Shown: positions 8,181-18,220, counted from the first letter of the stretch. The stretch is 64,000 bases of DNA from DATGKR01 sp035294565 (GCA_035294565.1 DATGKR010000128.1:1-64000), one strand, 5' to 3'. Numbers and translations: made by a program. The notes: generated from the sequence alone by a model not told the origin.

Positions 8181-9538
8181 TGGCCGTCCGCTTCGTGATC
8201 ATCGGCGGAGGCCCGGCCGGCAATACCGCCGCGACCCACGCCGCTCGACTCGGCGCCAAGGTCACCCTGGTCGAGCGCGACGTCGTCGGTGGCGCCGCCC
8301 ACCTGTGGGACTGCATCCCGTCCAAGACGATGATCGCCACCGGCGGGGCGATGAGCTTCTCCCGGCGGATCGAGGGGATGGGCCTCGTCCACCAGGAGGC
8401 CAAGCTGGACATCGACGCCCAGCGCCGGCGGGTGAGGGGCATCGAGGACCACCTCAACGAGCAGGTCACCGGTCTGCTCACCAGCCAGGGCGTGCGCCTC
8501 CTCAGGGGCTCGGCGCGACTCGCCGGTCCCCACGAAGTCGTCGTCGAGGGCGACGACGGAGAGGAGACCCTGGAGGCAGACGCCGTCCTGGTCGCCACAG
8601 GCAGCCGGCCGCGGATCCCAGAATGGGCCGAGCCCGACGGCGACCGGGTGCTCACGACCAGGCAGGCCTACCCGCCGCCGTCCATGCCCGACCACCTGGT
8701 CGTCGTCGGTTCGGGAGTGACCGGCGTGGAGTTCGTCCACATGTTCAGCTCGTTCGGGTCGAAGGTGACGCTGATCGTGAGCCGCCAGCAGGTCCTGCCC
8801 AGCAAGGACCCCGAGGTGGCCGCCGCCCTCGAGCTCGAGCTGCTCCGCCGCGGCGTGCGGCTCCTCAAGGGCGCCAGGGCGATCGGCGTCGACCGGTCGG
8901 ATTCCGGTGTCGCCGTCCGCTGCGACGACGGGCGGGTCGCCGAGGGCAGCCACGCCCTGCTCGCCATCGGGTCGGTCCCCAACAGCGACGGCCTCGGCCT
9001 GGAGAAGGCGGGGGTGAAGCTGGAGGGCGGCTACGTACCGGTCAACCACCACTGTCAGTCGAACGTCCCGCACATCTACGCCGCCGGGGACGTGTCGGGC
9101 AAGCTGCCTCTTTCTTCGGTCGCGGCCATGCAGGGGCGCAAGATCGCCGAGCACGTGATGGGTATCCACTCGCGCGACCACCGCCACATCGACTACGAGA
9201 AGGCGGCGTCGGCGATCTTCACCGAGCCGGAGATAGCCGACGTGGGGCTCGCCGAGGCGGAGGCGTTCGCTTCGGGCAGGAAGATCCGGGTGACCAAGGT
9301 CCCCTTCGCCGCGGCGGCCAAGGCGCTGATCAACGACGACCCGGGCGGCTTCGTCAAGATCGTCTCCGACCCGGCGACGGGGGTTGTGCTGGGCGGCTCG
9401 ATCGTCGGGCGCCACGCCGCTGAGCTGATCTCGGTGATCGCCGTCGCGGTCACCGCCAACCTGCGGGTGAGCGACATCGTCGAGAGCTGCCTGGCCCACC
9501 CGACCCTCTCGGAGGCGCTCGCCGACGCATCCGAATGA
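8180..9538 (+). CDS. lpdA: LpdA-like NAD(P)H quinone reductase (lipoamide dehydrogenase homologue)
   Basis: 452-residue two-dinucleotide-binding flavoprotein with an N-terminal FAD motif (GGGPAGNTAA), a central NAD(P)-binding GSGVTGVE, the FAD motif YAAGDVSG, and the C-terminal dimerisation HPTLSE. The redox motif is GGAAHLWDCIPSK instead of the dihydrolipoamide dehydrogenase pattern with two cysteines, so only one cysteine of the usual pair remains. The M. tuberculosis LpdA (Rv3303c) has the same loss and acts as an NAD(P)H:quinone reductase rather than a lipoamide dehydrogenase. It is translationally coupled to the mutase by TGATG and converges with the biotin carboxylase gene after 13 bases. 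Confidence 0.88.
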   Translation: MAVRFVIIGGGPAGNTAATHAARLGAKVTLVERDVVGGAAHLWDCIPSKTMIATGGAMSFSRRIEGMGLVHQEAKLDIDAQRRRVRGIEDHLNEQVTGLLTSQGVRLLRGSARLAGPHEVVVEGDDGEETLEADAVLVATGSRPRIPEWAEPDGDRVLTTRQAYPPPSMPDHLVVVGSGVTGVEFVHMFSSFGSKVTLIVSRQQVLPSKDPEVAAALELELLRRGVRLLKGARAIGVDRSDSGVAVRCDDGRVAEGSHALLAIGSVPNSDGLGLEKAGVKLEGGYVPVNHHCQSNVPHIYAAGDVSGKLPLSSVAAMQGRKIAEHVMGIHSRDHRHIDYEKAASAIFTEPEIADVGLAEAEAFASGRKIRVTKVPFAAAAKALINDDPGGFVKIVSDPATGVVLGGSIVGRHAAELISVIAVAVTANLRVSDIVESCLAHPTLSEALADASE

Positions 9539-9551
9539 CGGGAGGCTCCGC

Positions 9552-11312
9552 TCAGCCGATGACCACGACGGTGTCGCCAGCGCCGACGGCGTCGCCAGGC
9601 TTGACCCGGACCTCCTTGACGGTGCCGGCCGTCTCGGCGGTGATGTTGTTCTCCATCTTCATCGCCTCGAGGACCGTCACCGCCTGACCCGCCTCCACCT
9701 GGTCCCCGACCGAGACGAGCACCTTGACGATGGTGCCCTGCATGGGGACGGTGACGTTGCCGCCTCCGGCCCCGGCGCCGGGATGGCCGTGGGCCGCGGC
9801 CTGGCGGGGGCGCCCCGGCCGGCCAGCTGCCGGTGCGGGGGCCGCGGCGGCCGCCTCGGGCACCCAGAGCCTCACCTGGTAGCGCCGGCCGTTGACCTCC
9901 ACGTCCACGTCCCGTTGCACCTTGCCCGTCTCGCCGCCGGCCGCGCCCGCTGACGGGGAGGACACCGCGGAGAGGTCCAGCTTCTGCTCGACCCAGTTGG
10001 TGGAGTGCTCCACACCGATGAAATCGGGGTGCTCGAGGATGGCGATGTCGGCGGGGATGGTCGTCGCCGGCCCCTCGATCTCCAGCTCGCGGAGCGCCCT
10101 CAGCGTTCGTCTCCTGGCGTCCTCGCGGTCGCTGCCCCAGCAGATGAGCTTGGCGATGAGATTGTCGTAGAACTGGCTGACCGTGTCGCCCTCGTCGTAG
10201 CCGGCGTCCACCCGCACACCGAAGCCGTCGGGTCGCTTGAAACGGGTGATAGTGCCCGGGGAGGGAAGGAACCTCCCGCCGGCGGGGTCCTCGGCGTTGA
10301 TCCGCACCTCGATGGCGTGCCCGCTGGGCCGCACGTCCTCCTGCGAGAAGCCGAGCGGCTCGCCGGAGGCGATCCGCAGCTGCAGGGCGACCAGGTCCCG
10401 GCCGAACACGGCCTCGGTGGCGGGGTGCTCCACCTGGAGGCGGGTGTTCATCTCCAGGAAGTAGAAGTCCCCCCCCTCGTAGATGAACTCGACGGTGCCG
10501 GCGTTGACGTAGCCGCAGGCCCGGGCCACCTTGACCGCAGCCTCGCCCATGGCGGATAGGGTCTCCTCGGCGATACCCGGCGCCGGCGCCTCCTCGATCA
10601 GCTTCTGGTGGCGGCGCTGCGCCGAGCAGTCCCGGGTGCCGAGGTAGACGGCGTTGCCGTGCGTGTCGCAGAAGACCTGCACCTCTACGTGGCGTGGCCA
10701 GGTGAGGAAGCGCTCCAGGTAGCTCTCGGGGCGCCCGAACGCCTTCTCGGCTTCCCGCTGCGCCGACTCGAGGGCCGCGGCGGCCTCGTCGGCGCTGCGC
10801 ACCACGCGCATGCCGCGCCCACCGCCCCCGTAGGCGGCCTTGATCGCCACCGGCCAGCCGTGCTCCTCGCCGAAGGCGATCACCTCGTCGGCGGAGCGCA
10901 GCACCTCGGTGGTGCCCGGCACGCCGGCCACGCCGCCCCGCTGGGCCGCCAGGCGCGAGCTGATCTTGTCGCCCATGACCTCGATCGCCTCCGGCGGGGG
11001 GCCGATCCAGGTGACCCCGGCGCCGGATATGGCCCGGGCGAAGTCGGCGTTCTCGGAGAAGAACCCGTAGCCGGGGTGCACCCCGTCGGCCCCGCTCCTG
11101 GCGAGCACGTCGAGGATCTTCGCCGTGTTCAGGTAGCTCTCCGCGGCGGTCTGGCCGCCCAAGGAGTAGGCCTCGTCGGCGAGACGGACGTGCAGGGCGT
11201 CGCGGTCGAGCTCCGAGTAGACCGCGACGGTTGCCACGCCCAGCTCCCGGCAGGTGCGGATCACCCGCACCGCTATCTCCCCCCGGTTGGCGATCAAGAC
11301 CTTGTGGAGCAC
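9552..11312 (-). CDS. Acyl-CoA carboxylase alpha subunit (biotin carboxylase + biotin carrier)
   Basis: 586 residues: biotin carboxylase N-domain ([17 protein letters not shown]), ATP-grasp with the glycine-rich YGGGGRGM loop and the [11 protein letters not shown] and [10 protein letters not shown] catalytic segments, biotin carboxylase C-domain to about 445, an Ala/Pro/Gly linker, and a C-terminal carrier domain with the biotinylation motif EAMKMEN (Lys552). It carboxylates biotin for acetyl-, propionyl- or longer acyl-CoA carboxylase; the carboxyltransferase is not in the window. The GTG at 11312 is only 20 bases from birA on the other strand, placing the enzyme and its biotinylating ligase in a divergent pair. 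Confidence 0.95.
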   Translation of the reverse strand: MLHKVLIANRGEIAVRVIRTCRELGVATVAVYSELDRDALHVRLADEAYSLGGQTAAESYLNTAKILDVLARSGADGVHPGYGFFSENADFARAISGAGVTWIGPPPEAIEVMGDKISSRLAAQRGGVAGVPGTTEVLRSADEVIAFGEEHGWPVAIKAAYGGGGRGMRVVRSADEAAAALESAQREAEKAFGRPESYLERFLTWPRHVEVQVFCDTHGNAVYLGTRDCSAQRRHQKLIEEAPAPGIAEETLSAMGEAAVKVARACGYVNAGTVEFIYEGGDFYFLEMNTRLQVEHPATEAVFGRDLVALQLRIASGEPLGFSQEDVRPSGHAIEVRINAEDPAGGRFLPSPGTITRFKRPDGFGVRVDAGYDEGDTVSQFYDNLIAKLICWGSDREDARRRTLRALRELEIEGPATTIPADIAILEHPDFIGVEHSTNWVEQKLDLSAVSSPSAGAAGGETGKVQRDVDVEVNGRRYQVRLWVPEAAAAAPAPAAGRPGRPRQAAAHGHPGAGAGGGNVTVPMQGTIVKVLVSVGDQVEAGQAVTVLEAMKMENNITAETAGTVKEVRVKPGDAVGAGDTVVVIG

Positions 11313-11319
11313 GGAGAGG

Positions 11320-11326
11320 CATTCTG
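11320..11326. promoter_or_regulatory. Candidate overlapping divergent -10 boxes (carboxylase / birA)
   Basis: Only 20 bases separate the two start codons. CATTCT (11320-11325) precedes the birA GTG by 7 bases, and CAGAAT (complement of 11321-11326) precedes the carboxylase GTG by 8 bases. Both differ from TANNNT only at the first base. Weak but symmetrical; no room exists for leaders. Confidence 0.35.
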
Positions 11327-11332
11327 TCAGCC

Positions 11333-12073
11333 GTGATCGTCGGCGAGCGAGTCCGGAGCTCCACCCGTTTTCGCGACGTGCGCCTGCTGGGCGAGGTGGA
11401 CTCGACCAACCGGCTGGCCGCCGCCCTGGCGGCCGACGGCGCGCCCGAGGGGTTGGTCGTGGCAGCCGACTTCCAGGCGGCCGGGCGGGGACGGCTCGAC
11501 CGCAGCTGGGAAGCCAGACCCGGCGACGGGCTGCTGGTCTCGGTGCTGCTGCGCCCGGCGGACCTGCCGGTGGAGCGCTGGCACCTGGCCACCGCCGCCA
11601 CGGCCCTCGCCGCCCGGGACGCCTGCTCGGAGGTCGCCGGAGTGACGCCCGAGCTCAAATGGCCGAACGACCTGCTCGTCGGGCCGGCCAAGCTGGCCGG
11701 CATCCTGGCCGAGGCGACCGGGGGGGCGCTCGTCGTCGGCATGGGCCTGAACGTGCACGGCGGCCCGCCCGGCGCGGCGATCCTCGACTTGGCCGCCGGG
11801 CGGCGGGTGAGCCGCTCGCGGCTGCTCGAAGCCTGGCTGGTACGCCTCGACGGCCTGCTCGGCGACTGGAAGGGAGTCGAGGAGGCCTACCGGGCGTCGT
11901 TGTCCACCCTCGGTCAGGAGGTGCGCGTCGACTTGGCCGCCGGCGAGGTGCTCGAGGGCAGGGCGGAGGCACTCGACGGGACCGGCCGTCTCGTCGTGCG
12001 CTCCCCCCACGGGGCGGTGGCGGTCGCCGCCGGCGACGTGACCCATCTCCGCCACGCCGCCGGAGGGCGCTGA
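11333..12073 (+). CDS. birA: Biotin-[acetyl-CoA-carboxylase] ligase
   Basis: 246-residue biotin protein ligase catalytic and C-terminal domains, without the N-terminal helix-turn-helix of the E. coli regulator, so an enzyme only. Seen are DSTN (biotin pocket), the adenylate-binding [16 protein letters not shown], and KLAGIL followed by GMGLNV. It transfers biotin from biotinyl-AMP to the carrier-domain lysine, presumably including Lys552 of the divergent neighbour. The GTG at 11333 is chosen because longer frames would run into the carboxylase coding region. Confidence 0.93.
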   Translation: MIVGERVRSSTRFRDVRLLGEVDSTNRLAAALAADGAPEGLVVAADFQAAGRGRLDRSWEARPGDGLLVSVLLRPADLPVERWHLATAATALAARDACSEVAGVTPELKWPNDLLVGPAKLAGILAEATGGALVVGMGLNVHGGPPGAAILDLAAGRRVSRSRLLEAWLVRLDGLLGDWKGVEEAYRASLSTLGQEVRVDLAAGEVLEGRAEALDGTGRLVVRSPHGAVAVAAGDVTHLRHAAGGR

Positions 12074-12151
12074 GCGCCGTCGGGCGCGGCTTCCAGGGCG
12101 ACGCTGAAAGGCGCAGGGGGCGGTGAAGGGTGCCGTGCGGCGGCCAGCCGG

Positions 12152-12157
12152 TACCCT
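12152..12157 (+). promoter_or_regulatory. -10 box of rmlA
   Basis: TACCCT lies 7 bases before the GTG at 12165, with no Shine-Dalgarno sequence. It supports that start over a GTG 42 bases upstream. Confidence 0.5.
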
Positions 12158-12164
12158 CGGGCCG

Positions 12165-13274
12165 GTGAAGGCCCTGATCCTCGCCGGGGGCGCCGGCACC
12201 AGGCTGCGGCCGATAACCCACACCCGGGCCAAGCAGTTGGTGCCCGTCGCCAACAAGCCGATCCTCTTCTACGGGCTGGAGGCGGTTGCCGAGGCCGGCA
12301 TAAAGCAGGTGGGCGTCGTCGTCGGCGACACCGCCGAGGAGGTGATGGCCGCGGTCGGGGACGGCTCCGCGTGGAACCTCTCGGTCACCTACCTCCGCCA
12401 GGAGGCGCCGCTCGGGCTGGCCCACGCCGTGCTCATCGCCAGGGACTTCCTCGGCGACGACGACTTCGTCATGTACCTGGGCGACAACCTGCTCAAGCAG
12501 AGCCTCAAGGACTTCGTCGACCGCTTCGAGGACGACCGTCTCCGGGCCAGGACGCCGACCCTCGACGGCGGCGCCCTCGACCCGCCCTGCGCCCAGATCC
12601 TGCTGAAGCCGGTACCCGACCCCCACCAGTTCGGCGTCGCCGAGCTGGCCCCCGACGGCTCTGTCGTGCGGCTCGTGGAGAAACCCGCCGACCCCCCCTC
12701 CAACCTCGCCCTCGTCGGCGTATACCTCTTCGACTCGCGGATCCACGAGGCGGTGGCCAGCATCGAGCCCTCGGCCCGGGGGGAGCTGGAGATCACCGAC
12801 GCCATCCAGTGGCTCGTCGACCGGGGACTGCGGGTGCGCACCGAGGTTCTCGAGGGTTGGTGGATCGACACCGGCAAGCTCACCCCCCTCCTCGACGCCA
12901 ACCGGCTCATCCTCGAAACGCTGGAACGCCGCGTGGAGGGGTACGTGGACGCCGAGTCCGAGCTCGACGGGCGGGTGGTGATAGAAGCCGGTGCCCGGGT
13001 GGTCCGCAGCAGGATCCGCGGGCCGGTGGTGGTGGGGGAGGGGACGACGGTCAGCGGCAGCTTCGTGGGTCCCTTCACCGCCATAGGCCGGCGCTGCGTG
13101 ATCGAGGCGACCGACGTGGAGCATTCGGTGATCCTCGACGACTGCCGCCTCCTGGCAGCCGGGCGTCTCGAGGACTCGCTCCTCGGCCACCACGTAGAGG
13201 TGACCCGGAGCGGCCGGCGGCCGCGAGCCACCCGCCTCATGGTCGGCGACCACTGCAGCGTGGACCTCGAGTAG
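12165..13274 (+). CDS. rmlA: Glucose-1-phosphate thymidylyltransferase, long form
   Basis: 369 residues. The nucleotidyltransferase N-domain opens with KALILAGGAGTRLRPITHTRAKQLVPVANKP-type signature residues (GGxGTRLxP). The C-terminal part, from about 240, is a left-handed beta-helix of hexapeptide repeats (SELDGRVVIEAGARV ... GPVVVGEGT). This matches the 'long' RmlA branch rather than the roughly 290-residue classical RmlA. It makes dTDP-glucose from dTTP and glucose-1-phosphate, the first step to dTDP-rhamnose. rmlB follows after 20 bases with its own -10 box. Confidence 0.9.
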   Translation: MKALILAGGAGTRLRPITHTRAKQLVPVANKPILFYGLEAVAEAGIKQVGVVVGDTAEEVMAAVGDGSAWNLSVTYLRQEAPLGLAHAVLIARDFLGDDDFVMYLGDNLLKQSLKDFVDRFEDDRLRARTPTLDGGALDPPCAQILLKPVPDPHQFGVAELAPDGSVVRLVEKPADPPSNLALVGVYLFDSRIHEAVASIEPSARGELEITDAIQWLVDRGLRVRTEVLEGWWIDTGKLTPLLDANRLILETLERRVEGYVDAESELDGRVVIEAGARVVRSRIRGPVVVGEGTTVSGSFVGPFTAIGRRCVIEATDVEHSVILDDCRLLAAGRLEDSLLGHHVEVTRSGRRPRATRLMVGDHCSVDLE

Positions 13275-13280
13275 CGAAAG

Positions 13281-13286
13281 TAACCT
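13281..13286 (+). promoter_or_regulatory. -10 box of rmlB
   Basis: TAACCT lies 8 bases before the rmlB ATG at 13295. No Shine-Dalgarno sequence is present. Confidence 0.5.
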
Positions 13287-13294
13287 CGGCCCCC

Positions 13295-14266
13295 ATGAAA
13301 CTCCTCGTCACCGGCGGAGCGGGCTTCATCGGCTCCAACTACGTCCGCTGGGTCCTCGACCACAGCGACGACGAGGTGACCGTCTACGACGCCCTCACCT
13401 ACGCCGGCAACGAGTCGACCCTCGAGTCCGTGCGCCAACGGCACGGGCGGCGGTACCGCTTCGTGCACGCCAACATCTGCGACCTGCCTGCGTTCACCGA
13501 GGCCGTCGAGGGGATGGACGCCGTGCTGCACTTCGCCGCGGAGAGCCACGTCGACCGCTCCATAACCGGCCCGGAGGACTTCGTGGTCACCAACTGCGTG
13601 GGTACCAACGCCGTGATGCACGCCTGCCGGCTGGCCGGCGTCGAGCGGGTGGTGCACGTTTCGACCGACGAGGTGTACGGCTCGGTCGAGCAGGGCGACA
13701 GCCTGGAGACCGACCCGCTGGCTCCGCGCTCCCCCTACAGCGCCTCCAAGGCCGGCTCCGACCTCATCGCCCTCTCCTACCACACCACCTACGGGCTGCC
13801 GGTGCTGGTCACCCGCTCGTCGAACAACTTCGGTCCCTGGCAGTACCCGGAGAAGGTCATCCCGCTCTTCGTCACCAACCTGCTCGACGGCAGGAAGGTG
13901 CCGCTCTACGGCGACGGGCTGAACAGGCGAGACTGGCTGTACGTCACCGACAACTGCCGGGCGATCGACCTGGTCCTGCGCCAGGGGGCGGAAGGCGAGA
14001 TCTACAACATCGGGGCCGGCAACGAGCTGACCAACCGGGAGCTCACCGACCGCCTACTGGCGCTCGCCGGGGCGGGCGAGGAGATGGTCTCCTACGTGGA
14101 GGACCGTCTCGGCCACGACCGGCGGTACTCGGTGGACACCACCAAGATCCGCGCCCTCGGCTGGTCCCCGTCGCGCAAGCTCGACGACGCCCTCGCCGAG
14201 ACCTTCGAGTGGTACCGGGACAACCGCTGGTGGTGGGAGCCCCTGAAGGAAGCTCCGGTCAGTTGA
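13295..14266 (+). CDS. rmlB: dTDP-glucose 4,6-dehydratase
   Basis: 323-residue extended short-chain dehydrogenase. Visible are the NAD motif GGAGFIGSN, the dehydratase signature FAAESHVDRSI, the catalytic STDEVYGS region, and the SPYSASKAGSD segment with the Tyr-x3-Lys pair. It converts dTDP-glucose to dTDP-4-keto-6-deoxyglucose. It sits between rmlA and rmlD; its stop overlaps the TTG of rmlD (TTGA). Family and role are secure. Confidence 0.95.
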   Translation: MKLLVTGGAGFIGSNYVRWVLDHSDDEVTVYDALTYAGNESTLESVRQRHGRRYRFVHANICDLPAFTEAVEGMDAVLHFAAESHVDRSITGPEDFVVTNCVGTNAVMHACRLAGVERVVHVSTDEVYGSVEQGDSLETDPLAPRSPYSASKAGSDLIALSYHTTYGLPVLVTRSSNNFGPWQYPEKVIPLFVTNLLDGRKVPLYGDGLNRRDWLYVTDNCRAIDLVLRQGAEGEIYNIGAGNELTNRELTDRLLALAGAGEEMVSYVEDRLGHDRRYSVDTTKIRALGWSPSRKLDDALAETFEWYRDNRWWWEPLKEAPVS

Positions 14267-15123
14267 GGATCTTGGTCACCGGTGCCGGCGGGCAGGTCGG
14301 CACCGACGTGGTCCGCCTGGCGGAGGCGGCCGGCCACCACGAAGTGCTCGGCGCCTCGCACGGCGTCCTCGACGTCGCCGACCGCGACGCGGTGATGGCG
14401 GCGATCACCGCGTGGCGCCCCGACCTGGTAGTGCACACGGCGGCGTGGACCGCCGTTGACGCCTGCGAGTCCGACCGGGAGCGGGCGTGGAGGGTGAACG
14501 CCTTCGGCTGCCGCAACGTCGCCGAGGCGGCCCGTGCGGCCGGCTCGCACCTGGTGGCCGTGTCCACCGACTACGTCTTCGACGGGTCGTCCCCCGAGCC
14601 GTACGTCGAATGGGACCGGCCCAACCCGCTGTCGGTGTACGGGGCGTCGAAGCGGGCCGGCGAGCTGGAGGTCGCCGGCCTGCTGGCGGGGGCGACCGTG
14701 GTGCGAACCTCGTGGGTCTGCGGACCCCACGGGTCGAACATGGTGAAGACCGTCCTGCGCCTGGGGGCGGCGGGAGGGCCGCTTCGCTTCGTCGACGACC
14801 AGCGCGGCTGCCCGACCTTCACCGAGGACCTCGCCCGCATGTTGCTCGAGCTCGGGGTGGCAAGGAGGCCGGGAGTCTTCCACGTGACCAACCAGGGGGC
14901 GACGACCTGGTACCGCTTCGCCCGGGACGTCCTGGCCGCCGCCGGCATGGACCCTTCCCGGGTGGAGCCCATCGCCACCTCCGACCTCGACCCTCCCCGG
15001 CCGGCGCCCCGGCCGGCCAACTCGGTGCTCGACAACGCCGCTCTCCGGATGAGCGGGATACCCTTGCTGGCCGAGCACCACGATCCACTGGAGCGAACGG
15101 TGAAGGGGTTGGTGTCTGGGTGA
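14263..15123 (+). CDS. rmlD: dTDP-4-dehydrorhamnose reductase
   Basis: 286 residues. The NADPH motif is TGAGGQVG, followed by the RmlD-type HTAAWTAVDACE segment, STDYVFDGS, and the catalytic SVYGASKRAGE pair. It reduces dTDP-4-keto-rhamnose to dTDP-L-rhamnose. The TTG at 14263 overlaps the rmlB stop by four bases, and GAAGGA lies upstream inside rmlB. The 3,5-epimerase RmlC that should act between RmlB and RmlD is not encoded in this window. Confidence 0.94.
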   Translation: MRILVTGAGGQVGTDVVRLAEAAGHHEVLGASHGVLDVADRDAVMAAITAWRPDLVVHTAAWTAVDACESDRERAWRVNAFGCRNVAEAARAAGSHLVAVSTDYVFDGSSPEPYVEWDRPNPLSVYGASKRAGELEVAGLLAGATVVRTSWVCGPHGSNMVKTVLRLGAAGGPLRFVDDQRGCPTFTEDLARMLLELGVARRPGVFHVTNQGATTWYRFARDVLAAAGMDPSRVEPIATSDLDPPRPAPRPANSVLDNAALRMSGIPLLAEHHDPLERTVKGLVSG

Positions 15124-16406
15124 AGCGGATCGCCGTCATCGGCGCCGGCTACGTCGGGCTGACCACCGCCGTGTGCCTCGCCCACCTCGGCAACCGGGTG
15201 ACCGGGATGGACGTGGACGGGGAGAGGGTCGAGCGGATGCGTCGGGGGGAGTCCCCGATCCTCGAGCCGGGCCTCGAGGAGATGATGAGGGAGACGCTCG
15301 CCGACGGGCGGCTGTCGTTCACCACCGACCCGGCCGAGGCCGTCGGGGGCGCCGACTTCGTGTTCCTCTGCGTGCCGACACCCCAGGGGCCCGACGGCGC
15401 GGCGGATCTGCGTTTCGTGGAGGAGGCCGCCGGCCAGATCGCCCCGCACCTGAAGCCGGGCGCGATAGTCGTCAACAAGTCGACCGTGCCGGTGGGCTCC
15501 GCCGGCAAGGTCGTGGCGGCGATCGGGCGCGACGACACCGCGGTGGTCTCCAACCCGGAGTTCCTCCGCGAGGGCAGCGCCGTCCTCGACTGCCTGCACC
15601 CGGACCGGGTCGTGATCGGCTGCGAGGATCGGGCGGCGGGGGAGGAGCTCGCCGCCCTCTACGAGCCGCTCGGAGCGCCGACCCTCATAACCGACCCCGT
15701 CTCGGCGGAGACGATCAAGTACGCCTGCAACGCCTTCCTCGCCGCCAAGGTGTCGTTCGTCAACGCCATCGCCAACCTCTGCTCGGCGGTGGGCGCCGAC
15801 GCGCTGGACGTGATCAAGGGCATGGGCTTCGACCGGCGCATCGGCCCGGACCACCTGGCCCCCGGGCCGGGGTGGGGAGGGTCGTGCTTCCCCAAGGACA
15901 CCTCCGCGCTCATCCGCATGGCCCGCGACCACGGCTACGACTTCGCCCTCCTGCGGGAGGCCGTCGCCGCCAACGAAGAGCAGTTCGACAGGGTGGCCGA
16001 CCAGGTGTCGGCGGCGGCCGGCGGCCTGGCGGGGGCTGTCGTCGCCGCCTGGGGGCTCACCTTCAAGGCGGGCACCGACGACCTGCGCGACTCCCCGGCG
16101 CTCGCCGTGCTGCGCAGGCTGAAGCGGAGAGGCGCGACCCTCCGGGCGTACGACCCGACGCACCCCGACCCCTCCCGCGAGCCTTTGCGTTCCCTCGGCG
16201 TCGCGCTCTACGACGACCCTTACGAGACCTGCCGCGGCGCCCACGCCCTGGTGATCCTCACCGAGTGGCCGGAGCTGGCCTGCCTCGACCTGGGGCGGGT
16301 GGCGTCGATCATGGCTCGACCGGCGGTGGTGGACACGCGCAACCTGCTCGACCCGGCAGCGGCGCGCTCGGCTGGGCTGTCCTACACGGGGATGGGGCGC
16401 TCCTAG
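15120..16406 (+). CDS. ugd: UDP-glucose 6-dehydrogenase
   Basis: 428 residues. It has an N-terminal NAD-binding IGAGYVGLTTA, the VPTPQ and KSTVPVGS loops, the NPEFLREGSAV segment, a central dimerisation helix, and the catalytic cysteine in GWGGSCFPKDT (about residue 257). The C-terminal UDP-binding domain contains GLTFKAGTDDLRDSPA. It oxidises UDP-glucose to UDP-glucuronate, the substrate of the next gene. The GTG at 15120 overlaps the rmlD stop (GTGA), and the following gene starts immediately after its TAG. Confidence 0.95.
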   Translation: MKRIAVIGAGYVGLTTAVCLAHLGNRVTGMDVDGERVERMRRGESPILEPGLEEMMRETLADGRLSFTTDPAEAVGGADFVFLCVPTPQGPDGAADLRFVEEAAGQIAPHLKPGAIVVNKSTVPVGSAGKVVAAIGRDDTAVVSNPEFLREGSAVLDCLHPDRVVIGCEDRAAGEELAALYEPLGAPTLITDPVSAETIKYACNAFLAAKVSFVNAIANLCSAVGADALDVIKGMGFDRRIGPDHLAPGPGWGGSCFPKDTSALIRMARDHGYDFALLREAVAANEEQFDRVADQVSAAAGGLAGAVVAAWGLTFKAGTDDLRDSPALAVLRRLKRRGATLRAYDPTHPDPSREPLRSLGVALYDDPYETCRGAHALVILTEWPELACLDLGRVASIMARPAVVDTRNLLDPAAARSAGLSYTGMGRS

Positions 16407-17342
16407 GTGCGCGTCGTCGTGGCGGGGGGAGCCGGGTTCCTGGGCTCCCACCTCTGTCGAGCGCTCCTCGGGCGCGGCGACGAGGTGGTTTGCGTCGACA
16501 ACCTGGTCACCGGGTCGAAGGACAACATCGTCGAGCTGCTGGACGACCCCCGTTTCTGTTTCGTCGAGCACGACGTCAGCAACCGCGTGGAAGTGCCCGG
16601 AGACGTAGACGCCGTCATGCACCTGGCCAGCCCCGCCTCGCCGAAGGACTTCACCGAGATCCCGATCAAGATCCTCAAGGTCGGCAGTCTGGGCACCCAC
16701 AACCTCCTCGGGCTCGCCAAATCGCGCGGGGCGCGGTTCTTCCTGGCGTCGACCAGCGAGGTGTACGGCGACCCCCTGGTCCACCCCCAGCCGGAGACCT
16801 ACTGGGGCAACGTCAACGCCGTCGGGCCCCGGGGGGTCTACGACGAGGCGAAGCGCTTTGCAGAGGCGATGACCATGGCCTACCACCGCCAGCACGGGGT
16901 GGACGTGCGGATCGTCCGCATCTTCAACACCTTCGGCCCCTACATGCGCCCCGACGACGGTAGGGCGGTGTCCAACTTCGTCGTGCAGGCCCTACGCGGC
17001 GAACCGCTCACCGTCTACGGGGACGGCAGCCAGACGCGCAGCTTCACCTACGTCGACGACGAGATCGGCGGCTTCCTGGCGCTTCTCGGCTCCCGCTACG
17101 TGGGCCCGGTCAACATCGGGAACCCCGAGGAGGTGACCGTCGGCGAGCTGGCCAGGCTGGTCCTCGAGCTGACCGGCAGCGACTCTGAGGTGGTGCACCT
17201 GCCCTCGTCGGCCGACGATCCCTCCCGACGCAAGCCCGACATCACCCTCGCCCGCACGGAGCTCGGCTGGGAGCCGCGCGTCGGGCTGCGCGAAGGCCTG
17301 GCGCGCACGATCGAGTGGTTTCGCCTCCGCCTGGGCGGGTGA
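16407..17342 (+). CDS. uxs: UDP-glucuronate decarboxylase (UDP-xylose synthase)
   Basis: 311-residue extended SDR. It contains [10 protein letters not shown] and the family's hallmark ASPASPKDF ... [19 protein letters not shown] region, STSEVYGDP, and [14 protein letters not shown] with the Tyr-x3-Lys pair. These features separate UXS from generic epimerases. The product would be UDP-xylose, or via related enzymes UDP-arabinose-type donors. It directly follows ugd, so the pair forms a glucose-to-xylose donor module. The GTG immediately follows the previous stop, and the gene overlaps the next GTG by four bases. Confidence 0.92.
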   Translation: MRVVVAGGAGFLGSHLCRALLGRGDEVVCVDNLVTGSKDNIVELLDDPRFCFVEHDVSNRVEVPGDVDAVMHLASPASPKDFTEIPIKILKVGSLGTHNLLGLAKSRGARFFLASTSEVYGDPLVHPQPETYWGNVNAVGPRGVYDEAKRFAEAMTMAYHRQHGVDVRIVRIFNTFGPYMRPDDGRAVSNFVVQALRGEPLTVYGDGSQTRSFTYVDDEIGGFLALLGSRYVGPVNIGNPEEVTVGELARLVLELTGSDSEVVHLPSSADDPSRRKPDITLARTELGWEPRVGLREGLARTIEWFRLRLGG

Positions 17343-18220
17343 GCGCCGATCAGGTGGGGGCGGTCGTCGTCAGCTACAACGCCGCCGCCCACCTCGAGGT
17401 GTGCCTGGCCTCGCTCGGCGCCGAGGGGGTGGTCGCCACCGTCGTCGTCGACAACGGCTCCACCGACGGCTCACGGGAGGTCGCCCTGGCCGCCGGCGCG
17501 GCGTGGCTCGAGACGGGCGCCAACGTGGGCTACGGCCGGGCGGCTAACGCCGGCGCCGGGCACCCGTCCCTCGCCGGCCTGCCCTGGCTGCTGGTGTGCA
17601 ACCCCGACGTCGAGGTCATGCCCGGTTCGGTTGCGACCCTTGTGTCGACCCTCCAGTCCGACGAGGCGCTCGGCGTTGTAGGCCCGAGGATCTCGAACAC
17701 CGACGGTTCCCTGTACCCCTCGGCGCGAGTCTTCCCCGACCTGCTCGAGGCCGCCGGCCATGGCCTGCTCGGCCTGGTCGCCCCCCGCAACCGCTTCACC
17801 CGCCGTTACCGGCTCCTCGACTGGGACCACTCCGGCCTGTCCCGCGTCGACTGGGTGTCCGGCGCCTGTTTCATCGCCCGCCGACGAGCCTGGGACGAGG
17901 TGGGCGGGTTCGACCCCCGCTACTTCATGTACCTGGAGGACGTGGACCTGTGCTGGAGGCTCGCCAGGGCGGGCTGGTCGGTCGCCTACCAGCCAGCCGC
18001 CGAGGTCGTCCACGTCCAAGGCGTGTCCGCCGACCGCCACCCGTACCGCATGCTCGTCGCCCACCACCGCTCCATGTGGATCTTCGCCCGGCGCACAGCG
18101 AGCGGGCGGCGCCGGCTGCTCCTCCCCGCGGTCCTCGCCGGCCTCGCCGTCCGGCTGGCTGCTACCGTCGCCCGGCGCGCCGCGGCCGGCCGCGCCGGCG
18201 CCCGGCCCGCCGCCAACTAG
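17339..18220 (+). CDS. wbbL: WbbL-type rhamnosyltransferase (GT2)
   Basis: 293-residue GT2 enzyme. GT-A core: [17 protein letters not shown], and NPDVEV in place of a DxD motif. The later segment [12 protein letters not shown] ... [20 protein letters not shown] ... [14 protein letters not shown] closely follows mycobacterial WbbL, which adds L-rhamnose to GlcNAc-diphospho-decaprenol when the arabinogalactan linker is built. The gene lies three genes downstream of rmlD, as in mycobacteria. The tail (from about 255) is Arg/Ala-rich with a weak hydrophobic stretch. The acceptor in this organism is inferred, not shown. Confidence 0.85.
   Translation: MSADQVGAVVVSYNAAAHLEVCLASLGAEGVVATVVVDNGSTDGSREVALAAGAAWLETGANVGYGRAANAGAGHPSLAGLPWLLVCNPDVEVMPGSVATLVSTLQSDEALGVVGPRISNTDGSLYPSARVFPDLLEAAGHGLLGLVAPRNRFTRRYRLLDWDHSGLSRVDWVSGACFIARRRAWDEVGGFDPRYFMYLEDVDLCWRLARAGWSVAYQPAAEVVHVQGVSADRHPYRMLVAHHRSMWIFARRTASGRRRLLLPAVLAGLAVRLAATVARRAAAGRAGARPAAN

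Noticed and set aside
8180..9538. Dihydrolipoamide dehydrogenase of a 2-oxoacid complex.
   Set aside because: One of the two redox cysteines is missing and no E1/E2 genes are nearby.
9193..11742. Long open frames on the strand or frames opposite real genes (for example around the biotin carboxylase, MoeB and secA).
   Set aside because: Their translations are Arg/Pro/Gly-rich without domain signatures and mirror the codon bias of the genuine high-GC genes; the alternative frame in each case carries clear family motifs.
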